Of a stretch of 64,000 nt of DNA, positions 46,288-56,604 are shown in pieces. The position numbers and the translations under genes were made by a program. Position 1 is the first letter of the stretch. Each line of letters begins with the position of its first letter. Source of the DNA: Microvirga sp. (GTDB lineage Bacteria; Pseudomonadota; Alphaproteobacteria; Rhizobiales; Beijerinckiaceae); assembly GCA_031181145.1 (NCBI GenBank), contig JAPSLB010000001.1, positions 149,775 through 213,774 of the forward strand. Reading direction: 5' to 3'. The notes under the pieces are model-generated. The model was not told where the DNA came from. It saw only the letters and a program-made list of their open reading frames with translations, and ran no database searches.

Positions 46288-46994
46288 CGCTCTTTCTCGG
46301 CATTGCGGCCGTTGTCGTCCTATGGTGGCTCTTGAACAGCTTCGCGCATGCAAACCCCGCCAGACTGGCCAAAGCCCTCAGGATCTTCGGCGGTAGTCTG
46401 GCCCTTGGAGTGGCCGTGCTTCTCGGGTTTCGGGGGCGGATCGACATGGCCCTGCTGTTCGGGAGCCTCGGGGCTTGGCTTCTTGGGTGGGGAAGCTTCC
46501 GAATTCCAGGTTTTGGTGGCCAGGCCCAGCCGTCGCCCGGCGGCATGTCCCGGGTCCGATCCACATCGATCGAGATGGAGCTCGATCATGACACCGGCGA
46601 GATGAACGGAACCGTACTGACCGGGGCATTCGCAGGGCAAAGGCTCAGCGCCCTGGATTTGGCGCAGCTGCAGCACCTCCTGAGGGAGTGCGGGTCCGAT
46701 GACCTGGACGGCGTCCGGCTCCTCGAAGCCTATCTCGACCGCCGCTTTCCCGATTGGCGCATGACGGATCGGGATGACGAGCAGAGGCAGGCGGGCACTC
46801 GTCCCTCGTCAGGCACCATGACCGAAGAGGAGGCCTACAAGATCCTGGACATCCGGCCAGGAGCAGGTCCGGAGGAAATCCGGCAGGCCTATCGCAAGCT
46901 CATGAAGAAACTGCATCCCGACCAAGGAGGCTCAGCCTATCTTGCCGCCCGGGTGAATCAGGCAAAGGATGTCCTTTTGAAGCGACAGCACTGA
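46269..46994 (+). CDS. Membrane-anchored J-domain (DnaJ-like) protein
   Basis: A 241-residue DjlA-like co-chaperone. Two hydrophobic helices (about 7-28 and 42-75) anchor it, and a C-terminal J domain (EEAYKILDIRPGAGPEEIRQAYRKLMKKLHPDQGG) has the HPD motif needed to stimulate DnaK. The J domain faces the cytoplasm. A GTG at 46284 with a four-base overlap is an alternative start. It is coupled to the VWA gene. Confidence 0.85.
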   Translation: MRAQAVTLFLGIAAVVVLWWLLNSFAHANPARLAKALRIFGGSLALGVAVLLGFRGRIDMALLFGSLGAWLLGWGSFRIPGFGGQAQPSPGGMSRVRSTSIEMELDHDTGEMNGTVLTGAFAGQRLSALDLAQLQHLLRECGSDDLDGVRLLEAYLDRRFPDWRMTDRDDEQRQAGTRPSSGTMTEEEAYKILDIRPGAGPEEIRQAYRKLMKKLHPDQGGSAYLAARVNQAKDVLLKRQH

Positions 46995-47100
46995 TGTGGC
47001 GCACTTCGAGAGCATCGGACGCGAAGAGTGGATCTGCGCTTCTGGATCGATCCGGTGCCTCATCCTTGGAAGAGGAGCACCTTGAGGCGCCGGCACTGGA

Positions 47101-47757
47101 CTACGCCGCCACGATGATGTCGAAGTGCCCGTGGAGAGCACCTGGTTCGGAGACCTGGCCCGCCACGAGAGGAACGATCACGCTACGGCGCGCCAGCGGG
47201 TCACGGATACGGTTGAGAATCCCATCCCGGTCATTGAGAGGTTCTCCCTCGATGTACATCTGGGTGACCAGACGTCCCTGCCCCGGCACATGTACGGCAA
47301 AGTGGACGTGCGGCGTCCGCCCAGGATAAGGCACCGGCCGGATCGTGCGGAACTGGTATCTGCCCTGCCCGTCGACCTGCGTGCGGCCATAACCCTGGAA
47401 CGCATGATCGATGCGCCCCTGCCCGGCGGCGCGAGGATGACGGTAGATGCCATTGGCATCGCATTGCCAGATCTCGACGACGCTTCCCTTCCTGGGTTGT
47501 CCTCGGGTGTCCAGGACACGCCCCGAAATATGGAGCACCTGGCCCAGAGCCTGGGCGTCCTGCCCCACGACCCGCACGAGGTCGCTGTCCATGTCTGGAG
47601 GAAACTCGACGGGGTAGAAAGGCCCCTCCGTCTGCCCGGGCGTTGGCACAAACTCGGCTGCGTTCAGGCTCTTCGGAACGATCACGGAGGCTGACGTGAC
47701 CGCTGCCGTGATCAGCAATGATCGCCGATCGATGAAAAAGACGGGAGAATCGATCAT
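47101..47757 (-). CDS. Exported intradiol ring-cleavage dioxygenase-like protein
   Basis: A 218-residue protein with the protocatechuate 3,4-dioxygenase fold. The non-haem Fe(III) ligands are visible as Tyr105 (ANGIYRH), Tyr144 (PVPYPG), His150 and His152 (PHVHF). The N-terminus DRRSLLITAAVTSASVIVPKSLNAAE is a Tat- or Sec-like export signal, so it acts outside the cytoplasm, unlike PcaGH. GGAG precedes the ATG at 47757. Secreted intradiol dioxygenases attack catechols from lignin or humic matter; the substrate here is unknown. Confidence 0.82.
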   Translation of the reverse strand: MIDSPVFFIDRRSLLITAAVTSASVIVPKSLNAAEFVPTPGQTEGPFYPVEFPPDMDSDLVRVVGQDAQALGQVLHISGRVLDTRGQPRKGSVVEIWQCDANGIYRHPRAAGQGRIDHAFQGYGRTQVDGQGRYQFRTIRPVPYPGRTPHVHFAVHVPGQGRLVTQMYIEGEPLNDRDGILNRIRDPLARRSVIVPLVAGQVSEPGALHGHFDIIVAA

Positions 47758-48097
47758 CGCAGTGCTCCAGGCCAGATCACCAGCGAGGAGCATAGACCAG
47801 CGCCATCCCCAAACCACCTCTCCACGTCTTGCATCGCACGAATGTGATGAAAGCCCTGAGGACCCTACTCCAGCCTCGTCGATGGAACCAGGAGAGCCCG
47901 CAAGTTTTGCGGTCGCACGACGGTCAGGCCATGACGCAGTAGCGATGCCCCATGAGACGAAACTTGGGAGACGAAACGTGGATCGGAACGGCATGGCCTC
48001 TGCACCATCATCCGCGTGCGGGAACTGATCGTGACCTGCGTGAATTCGCCTCTTGGCTCTGCGGGCCGCACCTCACCCCAGCATCGGAGCGCCGTTC
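47758..48097. other. Divergent intergenic region
   Basis: About 340 bases between the dioxygenase and the alpha-glucosidase genes. It must hold both promoters; no structured element or gene is supported. Confidence 0.4.
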
Positions 48098-49690
<1,593 letters not shown>

Positions 49691-49767
49691 TAAGCCCGCC
49701 CCTGGAGCGGAACCCGCCGCTGCGACAGGGATTGCTCCTACGAGCCAAGACGTGGAGCCTCGCCCGC

Positions 49768-49995
49768 ATGCCTATCCCTCTGCCGAACCAGCCATACCCG
49801 GAGCCGACGCCGGCCGACCCCAATCCTGCTCCCGTCGGTCCGCCCACACTGCCCGAGACGCCTCAGCCCGAGCCCGTCGGCGTGCCCCCGACGACACCGG
49901 GGGATATTCCACCTCCCGGCGAACCCGTAGGAGTGCCTCCGGCCACACCGCAGGAGATCCCCGTCACGCCGACAACGCCGCACCCTACCGCGTGA
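49768..49995 (+). CDS. Small proline-rich protein
   Basis: A 75-residue protein of about one-third proline. Two imperfect copies of the unit EPVGVPPxTPxxIPx follow a PTPADPNPAPVG lead. Such low-complexity proteins occur in alphaproteobacteria, often as envelope-spanning or unstructured peptides, but no function is assigned. The start at 49768 has GGAG upstream; an in-frame ATG at 49687 overlapping the GH13 stop is the alternative. Confidence 0.5.
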   Translation: MPIPLPNQPYPEPTPADPNPAPVGPPTLPETPQPEPVGVPPTTPGDIPPPGEPVGVPPATPQEIPVTPTTPHPTA

Positions 49996-50057
49996 TCCAC
50001 CTAGTGATGAGAGACAAGGCCGGTGTCCTCATTCAGGCCCGAGACTCGGCTTTCCGT

Positions 50058-51698
50058 CTATCGGCGCTCGCCCTGGGCGCGAAACCAGCGATACCCATAA
50101 CCATCGAGGGGTATCGGTTTGGTCGCATCGCACATGGCCCGATCATCCTCGTTGCTGAAGAGCGGGCGTAGCTGGCTTATTCCCTCGAGCGCCACCTGTA
50201 CCTCGACTGCACGATCCGCCAGATTGTGAAGGATCAGGATGGTTCCGCCACGCCAATCGTACCGCAGAGCCAGAACACTCGTCTCGGCGGCATCGAGAAT
50301 CTGGCACCTGCCCCAGCCGACCTCGGGGCAGGCGCGGCGCGTGCGGATGAGCCGCTGCAGCGTGCTCATCAGTGATCCATCCAGATCATGCTGTGCAGAA
50401 ACGTTGACGCGCCGGTAATCGAACGCCCCCTCCGAGACGACCGGCCGCACGAGACGTTCGGCCGGTCCGGTGGAGAACCCGGCATTGGGCTCATCGGCCC
50501 ATTGCATCGGTGTCCTGACCGAGTTGCGCTCCTGCAGGGAAAGATCCTCTCCCATGCCGATCTCGTCGCCGTACCAGAGCACCGGGGTCCCCGGGAGAGC
50601 GAACATCAGGCTGAAGGCCTGTTTGATCCGCCGCTCATCGCCGCCGAGCATGGGGGCCAACCGCCGACGGATCCCGCGCTCATAGGCTCGCATCTCAGGC
50701 GCCGGGCCAAAGGCTGAAAAAACCTCCTCCCGCTCCGGATCCGACAGCCTGCCGAGATCGAGTTCGTCATGATTGCGCAGGAAGCTCGCCCATTGGCTTT
50801 TCGGAGGGATGGCGGGCGTTTGCGCCATCACGCGGCGAACCGGATCGCCATCCTTTCGGGAGAGCGCCAGAAACAGGTTCTGGTTCAGCATGAAATTGAA
50901 GATCATGTGGAGCCGGTCACCCGACGCGCCGAAATATTCGTCCACTTGATCCATGGTGATATTGGCCTCTGCGAGCAGCATGGCTTCGGCGCGGCGCCAG
51001 GAGATGAAGGTCCGCAACTCGTTGAGGTATTCGTGAGGATCTTGATCCGGCTTGTCTTCCGCCAGAATGCCGCGATATTCGATCAGGAAGGGGACGGCAT
51101 CGAGACGGAATCCTGAGACGCCGAGTTGCAGCCAGAAGCCCATCACCTTCTCGATTTCCTCCCGCACCTCCGGGTTTGTGATGTTGAGGTCGGCCTGGTG
51201 TTTGTAGAATCGATGCATGTACCAAGCCTGCGCGACCTCGTCGTATGTCCAAATCGTGTCCTGAACGCCGGGGAAGACGACACCCTCATGGATGTCTTTG
51301 GGTTTCTCCTTCGACCAGACATACCAATCGCGATAGCGCGAGTTCGGATTTCGTCGCGCCTCCTGGAACCAGGGATGGTCGATGGAGGTGTGGTTTGCTA
51401 CGAGATCGATAATGACCCGGAACCCCCTGTCGTGGGCCGCGTGCGTGAAAGCGACGAAGTCGCCGAGTGTGCCCAGCCGGGGGTCGACGGTGTAAAAATC
51501 CGTGACGTCATAACCGTTGTCGCGGTTCGGCGTCGGGTAGAACGGCAGCAGCCAGATGCATGTGGCCCCGAGGGCCTCGATATGATCGAGCCGATCCGCA
51601 AGACCGCCGAAGTCACCGATGCCGTCGCCGTTCGAATCCATGAAGGTTTCGACATCGACACAATAGATGACTGCGTTTTTGTACCAGAGATTTAGCAT
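50058..51698 (-). CDS. Trehalose synthase-like GH13 enzyme
   Basis: A 546-residue GH13 protein closest by pattern to trehalose synthase (maltose to trehalose isomerase): LWYKNAVIYCVDVETFMDSNGDGIGDF opening, LVANHTSIDHPWF (about 99-111), GFRLDAVPFLIE with nucleophile Asp200, LLAEANI with the catalytic Glu, and FLRNHDELDL. It lacks a fused maltokinase domain and shows no adjacent maltokinase or GlgE. It is convergent with the alpha-glucosidase cluster and directly upstream of the SDR gene stop. It may serve trehalose protection under osmotic stress. Confidence 0.85.
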   Translation of the reverse strand: MLNLWYKNAVIYCVDVETFMDSNGDGIGDFGGLADRLDHIEALGATCIWLLPFYPTPNRDNGYDVTDFYTVDPRLGTLGDFVAFTHAAHDRGFRVIIDLVANHTSIDHPWFQEARRNPNSRYRDWYVWSKEKPKDIHEGVVFPGVQDTIWTYDEVAQAWYMHRFYKHQADLNITNPEVREEIEKVMGFWLQLGVSGFRLDAVPFLIEYRGILAEDKPDQDPHEYLNELRTFISWRRAEAMLLAEANITMDQVDEYFGASGDRLHMIFNFMLNQNLFLALSRKDGDPVRRVMAQTPAIPPKSQWASFLRNHDELDLGRLSDPEREEVFSAFGPAPEMRAYERGIRRRLAPMLGGDERRIKQAFSLMFALPGTPVLWYGDEIGMGEDLSLQERNSVRTPMQWADEPNAGFSTGPAERLVRPVVSEGAFDYRRVNVSAQHDLDGSLMSTLQRLIRTRRACPEVGWGRCQILDAAETSVLALRYDWRGGTILILHNLADRAVEVQVALEGISQLRPLFSNEDDRAMCDATKPIPLDGYGYRWFRAQGERR

Positions 51699-51717
51699 CC
51701 TGAACCAACCTGGCCGA

Positions 51718-52836
51718 TCATGCGAGCACGCGATTCCGCTCCGGCAGGCGTGGTGTAGGTGTCCTTCCGCCTGCTCTCTGTCCTCCAAAGCGCCACGCCG
51801 CCGTCAGCGCTCCGGCCACGCAGCCGAAAGCAACCGCCGCGAGGATGCCACGCGCCGCCGTGCCCGAGACCGCAGGCACATGCCGGCGGGAGCGCAAGGC
51901 GAAGCGTCCTCGGGCGCCCGGATCGCCGGGCGGCGCGTCGAACAGATTGCCTTCGCGAGGCCTTGCAGGCTCGTTCGTCATCTGTCCTTCCCAGGCTCGA
52001 CGGGCCATCATGCGGTCGAGAAGCCCCGGCGCCACCATGTTTCCAAGGATCGCCTGGATCGTAGGGCCGCCAATCCACATCTCGCGCGGAGCATCCAATG
52101 CTGCCCGTATGATCGCCTCGGCGACAGGCTCGGCCTCGTGAATAGGCGGGACGGGCTGCAATCTGCGGGGCAAATGGCTGCGGGCCCAGTCGAATTGTGG
52201 AGTGTCGACAGCGGGGAGCTGCACCATCGTGAGGCGAATGCGGCTGCCCTCATGCTGCAATTCGCTTCGCAAGGAATCCGTGAAGCCGCGCACGGCGAAC
52301 TTCGCTCCGCAATAGGCCGATTGCAGCGGAATCGAGCGGTAACTCAGCGCGGATCCGATCTGAACGATAGTGCCCCTGTTCCTCCCTTGCATGTGACGGA
52401 GGGCCGCCAGGGTACCATGGACCTGACCCAGATACGTGACTTCCGTGACCCGACGGATTTCGTCAGGGCTCAGTGCCGTCACAGGACCGAACACGGACGC
52501 CATGGCATTGTTGATCCAGATGTCGATTCGTCCCCACGCGGAGACCACCTGCGCAGCCGCAGCTTCGATCGCCTCCGCATCGGCCACGTCGGCAGCAATG
52601 ACAAGGGCTTGGCCACCCGCCAGCTCGACATCCCGGGCCGCACTCGCGAGCCGTTCGCGTCTACGGGCGATCAGAGCAACCCGCCAGCCTTCTCGCCCGA
52701 ACGCAACGGCCACAGCGCGCCCAACTCCGGCGGATGCTCCTGTGACGACCACAACCGGGCTGCTCCGGGTCGACCTGCCTGTCGTCCCGCTCTCCCCCGA
52801 ACCGGCCCGATGCCGATTACCAAGCTTCTCAAGCAA
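51718..52836 (-). CDS. Short-chain dehydrogenase/reductase with C-terminal membrane helix
   Basis: A 372-residue protein. Residues 27-270 are a classical SDR with the cofactor motif VTGASAGVG (about 31-39), NNAMAS, the catalytic Ser in GSALSYRS and YCGAK (YxxxK). The last 60 residues end in a single hydrophobic helix (GILAAVAFGCVAGALTAAW). The start is TTG at 52836 with AAGGA upstream; no in-frame ATG fits. Its product is probably an NAD(P)H-dependent ketone or sugar reductase; the substrate is unknown. Confidence 0.82.
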   Translation of the reverse strand: MLEKLGNRHRAGSGESGTTGRSTRSSPVVVVTGASAGVGRAVAVAFGREGWRVALIARRRERLASAARDVELAGGQALVIAADVADAEAIEAAAAQVVSAWGRIDIWINNAMASVFGPVTALSPDEIRRVTEVTYLGQVHGTLAALRHMQGRNRGTIVQIGSALSYRSIPLQSAYCGAKFAVRGFTDSLRSELQHEGSRIRLTMVQLPAVDTPQFDWARSHLPRRLQPVPPIHEAEPVAEAIIRAALDAPREMWIGGPTIQAILGNMVAPGLLDRMMARRAWEGQMTNEPARPREGNLFDAPPGDPGARGRFALRSRRHVPAVSGTAARGILAAVAFGCVAGALTAAWRFGGQRAGGRTPTPRLPERNRVLA

Positions 52837-53356
52837 AATGGAATCCTTCTCGAGAGAATGTCTTTCAGTAGAAGGAAGAGATCATTGTTCGGGTTCCATT
52901 GAAGCGATTGCCGACGAAAGACGGGTGGGGACAATATTGCGTCGATTCGCGCTCGCGGCGGTCCATCCGGTGGCCCAGGGTCGACAAGCTGATGCCGGGG
53001 CCCGAGCACTTGCCTCGGGTGCGCCGAACATCCTCGCCGTGGCGATCGAGGCCGGCTACGGTTCCTGCAAGGCGCTTACCCGGCCTTCCATGCCCGGCTC
53101 GGCCTCATCTCCCGGCAACCTGGAACTCACGGAGCCGATCAGGATGGATCAGTGGCTGCCCGTTGAACGGGAGACCTCTCGCGCGGAGGATGGCGGGCCG
53201 CCGCGCCTTCGAGACGAACGAGGGCATTGCGCATCAGTGGTGTTCGGACATGGTGCCCAGTCCATGCCATCGGCATCCCGGGCCCTCTGGATCAGGGGGC
53301 GTTGTATGGCCATACGACGGTGGATTGAGGGAGCACAAGTCGAGACCCAGCAGCCA
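52837..53356. other. Region between the SDR and AmpR genes
   Basis: About 520 bases with no intact gene. It contains the AraC-type remnant described separately; the sequence after 53160 is not interpretable. Confidence 0.45.
52934..53155 (+). pseudogene. Remnant of an AraC-family regulator
   Basis: Translation gives ANILAVAIEAGYGSCKALTR then, after a short scrambled stretch, SSPGNLELTEPIRMDQ. This equals the second helix-turn-helix and linker of AraC regulators with a GyrI-like effector domain (nILavAieaGYGSheAFTR...sPGNL...PIRMDQ), where a one-base loss near 53080 and a one-base gain near 53108 explain the scrambled part. No start or full first HTH is recognisable. It is a decayed gene. Confidence 0.5.
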
Positions 53357-54235
53357 TCACCCTCCCAGTCGGGCCAGCTTCCGCAGGAGCCAATCACGGA
53401 ATGCCTCCATGCCAGGTGTCAGGGGCTTGGATTTGAGCCACGTCAGCCAATAGGAACCGGCCGAAACTTCGATCCTGAAGGGCTGAACGAGCCGCTCTGC
53501 CGTGAGATCGCGCTGAAACATGCAGATCGGCACGAGCGCGGCACCCAGTCCCTGTGCGGCTGCCTCTGCCATCGTCACGGAACTGTCGAACATCGGTCCG
53601 CGGATGGTAGGGCATGGGGTGTCCGTCATCTCGAACCAGAGAGGCCATTCCTCGACACGGTACGAGCGCAGCAGGGTTTCACGCGCAAGATCCGCGGGAC
53701 CGCGCAGGCGCTTGGCCGTCGCAGGTGCACAGACTGGGGATAGAGGAGCCGACAGGAGGTGGACGGCTTCGGTTCCATGCCACGATCCGTTGCCGAAGCG
53801 CAGGGCGAGGTCCAGGCCGTCGCCTGCCACATCGACCCGGTTGTTGTTGATCAGCAGGCGCAAGTCGATGAGGGGGTGCCTGGTCCGGAAACTGTCCAGG
53901 TGCCGGAGCAGCCATCCGTTGGCGAAAGTGCTGTTGCATCCGACCGTGACGACCTCCTGGATCTGGCCGTGCTCCAGACGGTCAAGGGTTGCGCTGATCC
54001 GCTCGAAAGCCTCCGTGAGCACAGGCATGAGCGCCAGTCCTTCGTCCGTCAGGGCGAGGCCCCGCGGCAACCGGCGGAAGAGGGAGACGCCCAGCATCTC
54101 CTCAAGCCCTTTTACCTGATGGCTGATCGCGGCCTGCGTCACACGCAATTCCAACCCAGCCCGGGTAAAGCTGAGGTGCCGGGCAGAGGCTTCGAAGGCC
54201 CTCAAGGCGTTGAGAGGAAGATACGGTCTGGTCAT
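53357..54235 (-). CDS. ampR: LysR-family regulator of beta-lactamase, AmpR
   Basis: A 292-residue LysR protein that begins MTRPYLPLNALRAFEASARH, the canonical AmpR opening. Effector-domain landmarks of AmpR follow: NNRVDVAGDGLDLALRFGNGSWHGTEA, LLRSYRVEEWPLWFE, FDSSVTMAEAAAQGLG and the C-terminal SYWLTWLKSKPLTPGMEAFRDWL. It senses muropeptides and activates the divergent ampC gene. The start at 54235 matches AmpR; an upstream in-frame GTG/ATG at 54247 adds only four residues. Confidence 0.92.
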   Translation of the reverse strand: MTRPYLPLNALRAFEASARHLSFTRAGLELRVTQAAISHQVKGLEEMLGVSLFRRLPRGLALTDEGLALMPVLTEAFERISATLDRLEHGQIQEVVTVGCNSTFANGWLLRHLDSFRTRHPLIDLRLLINNNRVDVAGDGLDLALRFGNGSWHGTEAVHLLSAPLSPVCAPATAKRLRGPADLARETLLRSYRVEEWPLWFEMTDTPCPTIRGPMFDSSVTMAEAAAQGLGAALVPICMFQRDLTAERLVQPFRIEVSAGSYWLTWLKSKPLTPGMEAFRDWLLRKLARLGG

Positions 54236-54271
54236 GCCGAAGACCAAATTTTTCTAATGGCACCGTCGAGA

Positions 54272-54290
54272 ATTCCTCGTTTGTGGGAAT
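54272..54290. promoter_or_regulatory. Candidate AmpR operator between ampR and ampC
   Basis: ATTCC-N9-GGAAT (54272-54276 and 54286-54290), an inverted repeat containing a T-N11-A pair, sits in the 101-base gap between the divergent genes, 47 bases before the ampC start. This is the expected place for the LysR-type site; the assignment is inference. Confidence 0.4.
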
Positions 54291-54336
54291 CCTGCCCATT
54301 GGTCAAGTTCCTCCTGTCAAAAGGAGGACGGACACG

Positions 54337-55596
54337 ATGATCACGCAGCGCCAGTTTGCAAAAGATGCCGACGCAGGTCTGCCCGGTGCTACTATCTTGA
54401 AGGCTGCTATGAGGGGCCTATCCCTTCGAAATCTCGGAGCTCTTGGGGCCGCTACCTTGTTCTTCGGCTCATGCGCCCACGCGGCCGAAAGCGACCGAGG
54501 TCGTCTCGAACGCATCGTGAATGAGGCGATCCGGCCGGTCATGGAGGAATACAAGGTGCCGGGGATGGCCGTGGCGATCACGGCCCAGGGCAAGCGGTAC
54601 TTCTTCAATTACGGCGTCGCCTCGAAGGAGAGCGGACAGAGAGTGACCGAGGATACGATCTTTGAGATCGGCTCGGTGAGCAAAACGTTCACTGCGACTC
54701 TCGCGTCTTTCGGGCAAGTGAGCGGGAATCTGTCCCTCTCCGACAATGCCAGCAAATACATGCCCGCTCTGGCCGGCAGCATCTTCGACCGTATCAGCCT
54801 TCTCGACCTCGGCACTTATACGGCGGGCGGCCTGCCCTTGCAGTTTCCTAACGATGTCACTGATCAGGACAAGATGATCGCCTACTACAGGAGCTGGCGG
54901 CCATCCTACCCCGCCGGCACACATCGGATCTACTCGAACCCGAGCATCGGCCTGTTCGGTCATCTCACCGCCAGAAGCATGGGCGAGCCCTTCGATGATC
55001 TGATGGAACGCAAGCTCTTCCCGATGCTCGGCTTGACCCGCACCTACATCAGGGTCCCCCAGGTTCGGATGGGTGACTACGCCTATGGCTATACGAAAGA
55101 TGGCAAGCCCATTCGGGTAGCGCCGGGTATCTGGGATGCAGAAGCCTATGGCGTGAAGACGACCGCGACCGACCTGATCCGGTTCGTGGAGATGAACATG
55201 GATGGCTCGGAGCTGGACGAAACGCTCCAGCGTGCGATTGCCGCAACGCACACCGGATACTACAGGGTCGGCGACATGACTCAGGGTCTGGGATGGGAAA
55301 TGTGCGCCTGCCTAACGGATCTCGGCCGTCTGCTTTCCGCGAACTCGGCCGAACTGTCCTTCAAGACAAATAAGGTGACGCGACTTGATCCGCCGCTTCC
55401 GCCGCAGAAGAACGTATTGATCAATAAAACCGGTTCGACGAACGGGTTCGGTGCCTATGTGGCCTTTGTTCCCGCCGAGGGCATCGGCATCGTGATGCTG
55501 GCGAACAGGAATTACCCCATTCCGGCCCGCGTGAGCGCCGCGCAACGGATCCTGACGGCGCTGGGCAGCGAGACCGGCGTGACGAGCGATCGCTGA
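54337..55596 (+). CDS. ampC: Class C beta-lactamase (AmpC)
   Basis: A 419-residue serine beta-lactamase exported to the periplasm. The SxxK nucleophile motif SVSK (Ser113, Lys116), the YSN motif (Tyr199-Asn201) and KTG (364-366) are present and correctly spaced. AAGGAGG lies just before the start at 54337. The N-terminus is long (about 50 residues before CAHAAES); a second ATG at 54409 would give a compact signal peptide. It is divergent from ampR, so expression is likely inducible. Confidence 0.93.
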   Translation: MITQRQFAKDADAGLPGATILKAAMRGLSLRNLGALGAATLFFGSCAHAAESDRGRLERIVNEAIRPVMEEYKVPGMAVAITAQGKRYFFNYGVASKESGQRVTEDTIFEIGSVSKTFTATLASFGQVSGNLSLSDNASKYMPALAGSIFDRISLLDLGTYTAGGLPLQFPNDVTDQDKMIAYYRSWRPSYPAGTHRIYSNPSIGLFGHLTARSMGEPFDDLMERKLFPMLGLTRTYIRVPQVRMGDYAYGYTKDGKPIRVAPGIWDAEAYGVKTTATDLIRFVEMNMDGSELDETLQRAIAATHTGYYRVGDMTQGLGWEMCACLTDLGRLLSANSAELSFKTNKVTRLDPPLPPQKNVLINKTGSTNGFGAYVAFVPAEGIGIVMLANRNYPIPARVSAAQRILTALGSETGVTSDR

Positions 55597-55908
55597 GAAC
55601 TCTCTCCTTGCCGGCGACCCGCACGGCAGCGTGATCAAGCCGTCACGCGCATTCCAGCGACATGGTGGATCTACCCGTCGGCGGAACATCGCACAGCGGC
55701 GTGTCGGTGGCATCGGCTACCGAACGCCCCGGGAAACGGAATCCCACCTCGAGAGACGAGGCTGGATTCGTAACGTCCCAGTGATCCTTCCATCGGCCAT
55801 TACGGCGCGAAGTCGGGTGTTGGTCCCCGGACCCGACTTCCAATAACGTCATCATCCAAATCAGCGGGACCACTTGGCCGAGTTGCCCCCTTGCACGGAA
55901 CTGAAGGT
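55597..55908. other. Intergenic region
   Basis: About 310 bases between ampC and the WYL-regulator gene. No gene, terminator stem or repeat is clearly seen. Confidence 0.4.
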
Positions 55909-56604
55909 ATGAGCCGAACGAACCGCCTCTTCGAACTCATCGAGGTTCTGCGCCGGCACCGCCGTCCGATCACGGCCGTTGCCCTGGCACAGGAATTGTC
56001 CGTTTCGGTGCGCACCGTCTACCGCGACGTGCAGGCTCTTGTCGGCCTCGGCGCCCCGATCGACGGCGAGGCAGGCCTCGGTTACGTGCTGCGACCCGGC
56101 TTCTTCGTCCCCCCGCTCATGTTCGACCAGGACGAGCTCGAGGCGTTGGTGCTCGGCGCCCGCTGGGTCCAGCGCCAGGGCGATCCTGTCCTCGCCGCGG
56201 CCGCCGCCAATGCTCTGGCCAAGGTCGCCGCCGCTTCCCCGAAGGATCTGCGCGATCGCATGGCCGACACCGGATTGTGGGCCGCATCCCAGCCGGGCGA
56301 AACCGGAGCAGCGTCATCGCTGCACACAGTCCGGAACGCCATCCGGCGGGAAGAGAAGCTTCTGATTACCTATTGCGACCAGTCCCAGGCCGAGACGCAG
56401 CGCGTGATCTGGCCGATCGGGCTCGCCTTCTTCGAGCGGGCGCGGGTCGTGGCGGCCTGGTGCGAGCTGCGCGGATCGTTCCGGCATTTTCGGGCCGACC
56501 GGATCCGATCGATCGCTCCAACGGGCGAGCGCTACCCGACGCGGCGCACCGCCCTCGTCCGGGCATGGCAGGCGGAGTTCGGACTGCCCGAACTCGACTC
56601 CTGA
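55909..56604 (+). CDS. YafY-family (HTH-WYL domain) transcriptional regulator
   Basis: A 231-residue regulator with an N-terminal winged helix (TNRLFELIEVLRRHRRPITAVALAQELSVSVRTVYRDVQAL) and a C-terminal WYL domain (WPIGLAFFERARVVAAWCELRGSFRHFRADRI). The WYL domain binds ligands or nucleic acid. The start at 55909 is an ATG with GAAGG upstream; a TTG at 55891 is possible. It precedes a glutathione S-transferase gene, a pairing typical for YafY. Confidence 0.88.
   Translation: MSRTNRLFELIEVLRRHRRPITAVALAQELSVSVRTVYRDVQALVGLGAPIDGEAGLGYVLRPGFFVPPLMFDQDELEALVLGARWVQRQGDPVLAAAAANALAKVAAASPKDLRDRMADTGLWAASQPGETGAASSLHTVRNAIRREEKLLITYCDQSQAETQRVIWPIGLAFFERARVVAAWCELRGSFRHFRADRIRSIAPTGERYPTRRTALVRAWQAEFGLPELDS

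Noticed and set aside
55664-55677. GTGGATCTACCCGT near the WYL-regulator gene as a third copy of the 16-bp palindrome
   Set aside because: It matches only about 12 of 16 positions and is not self-complementary.
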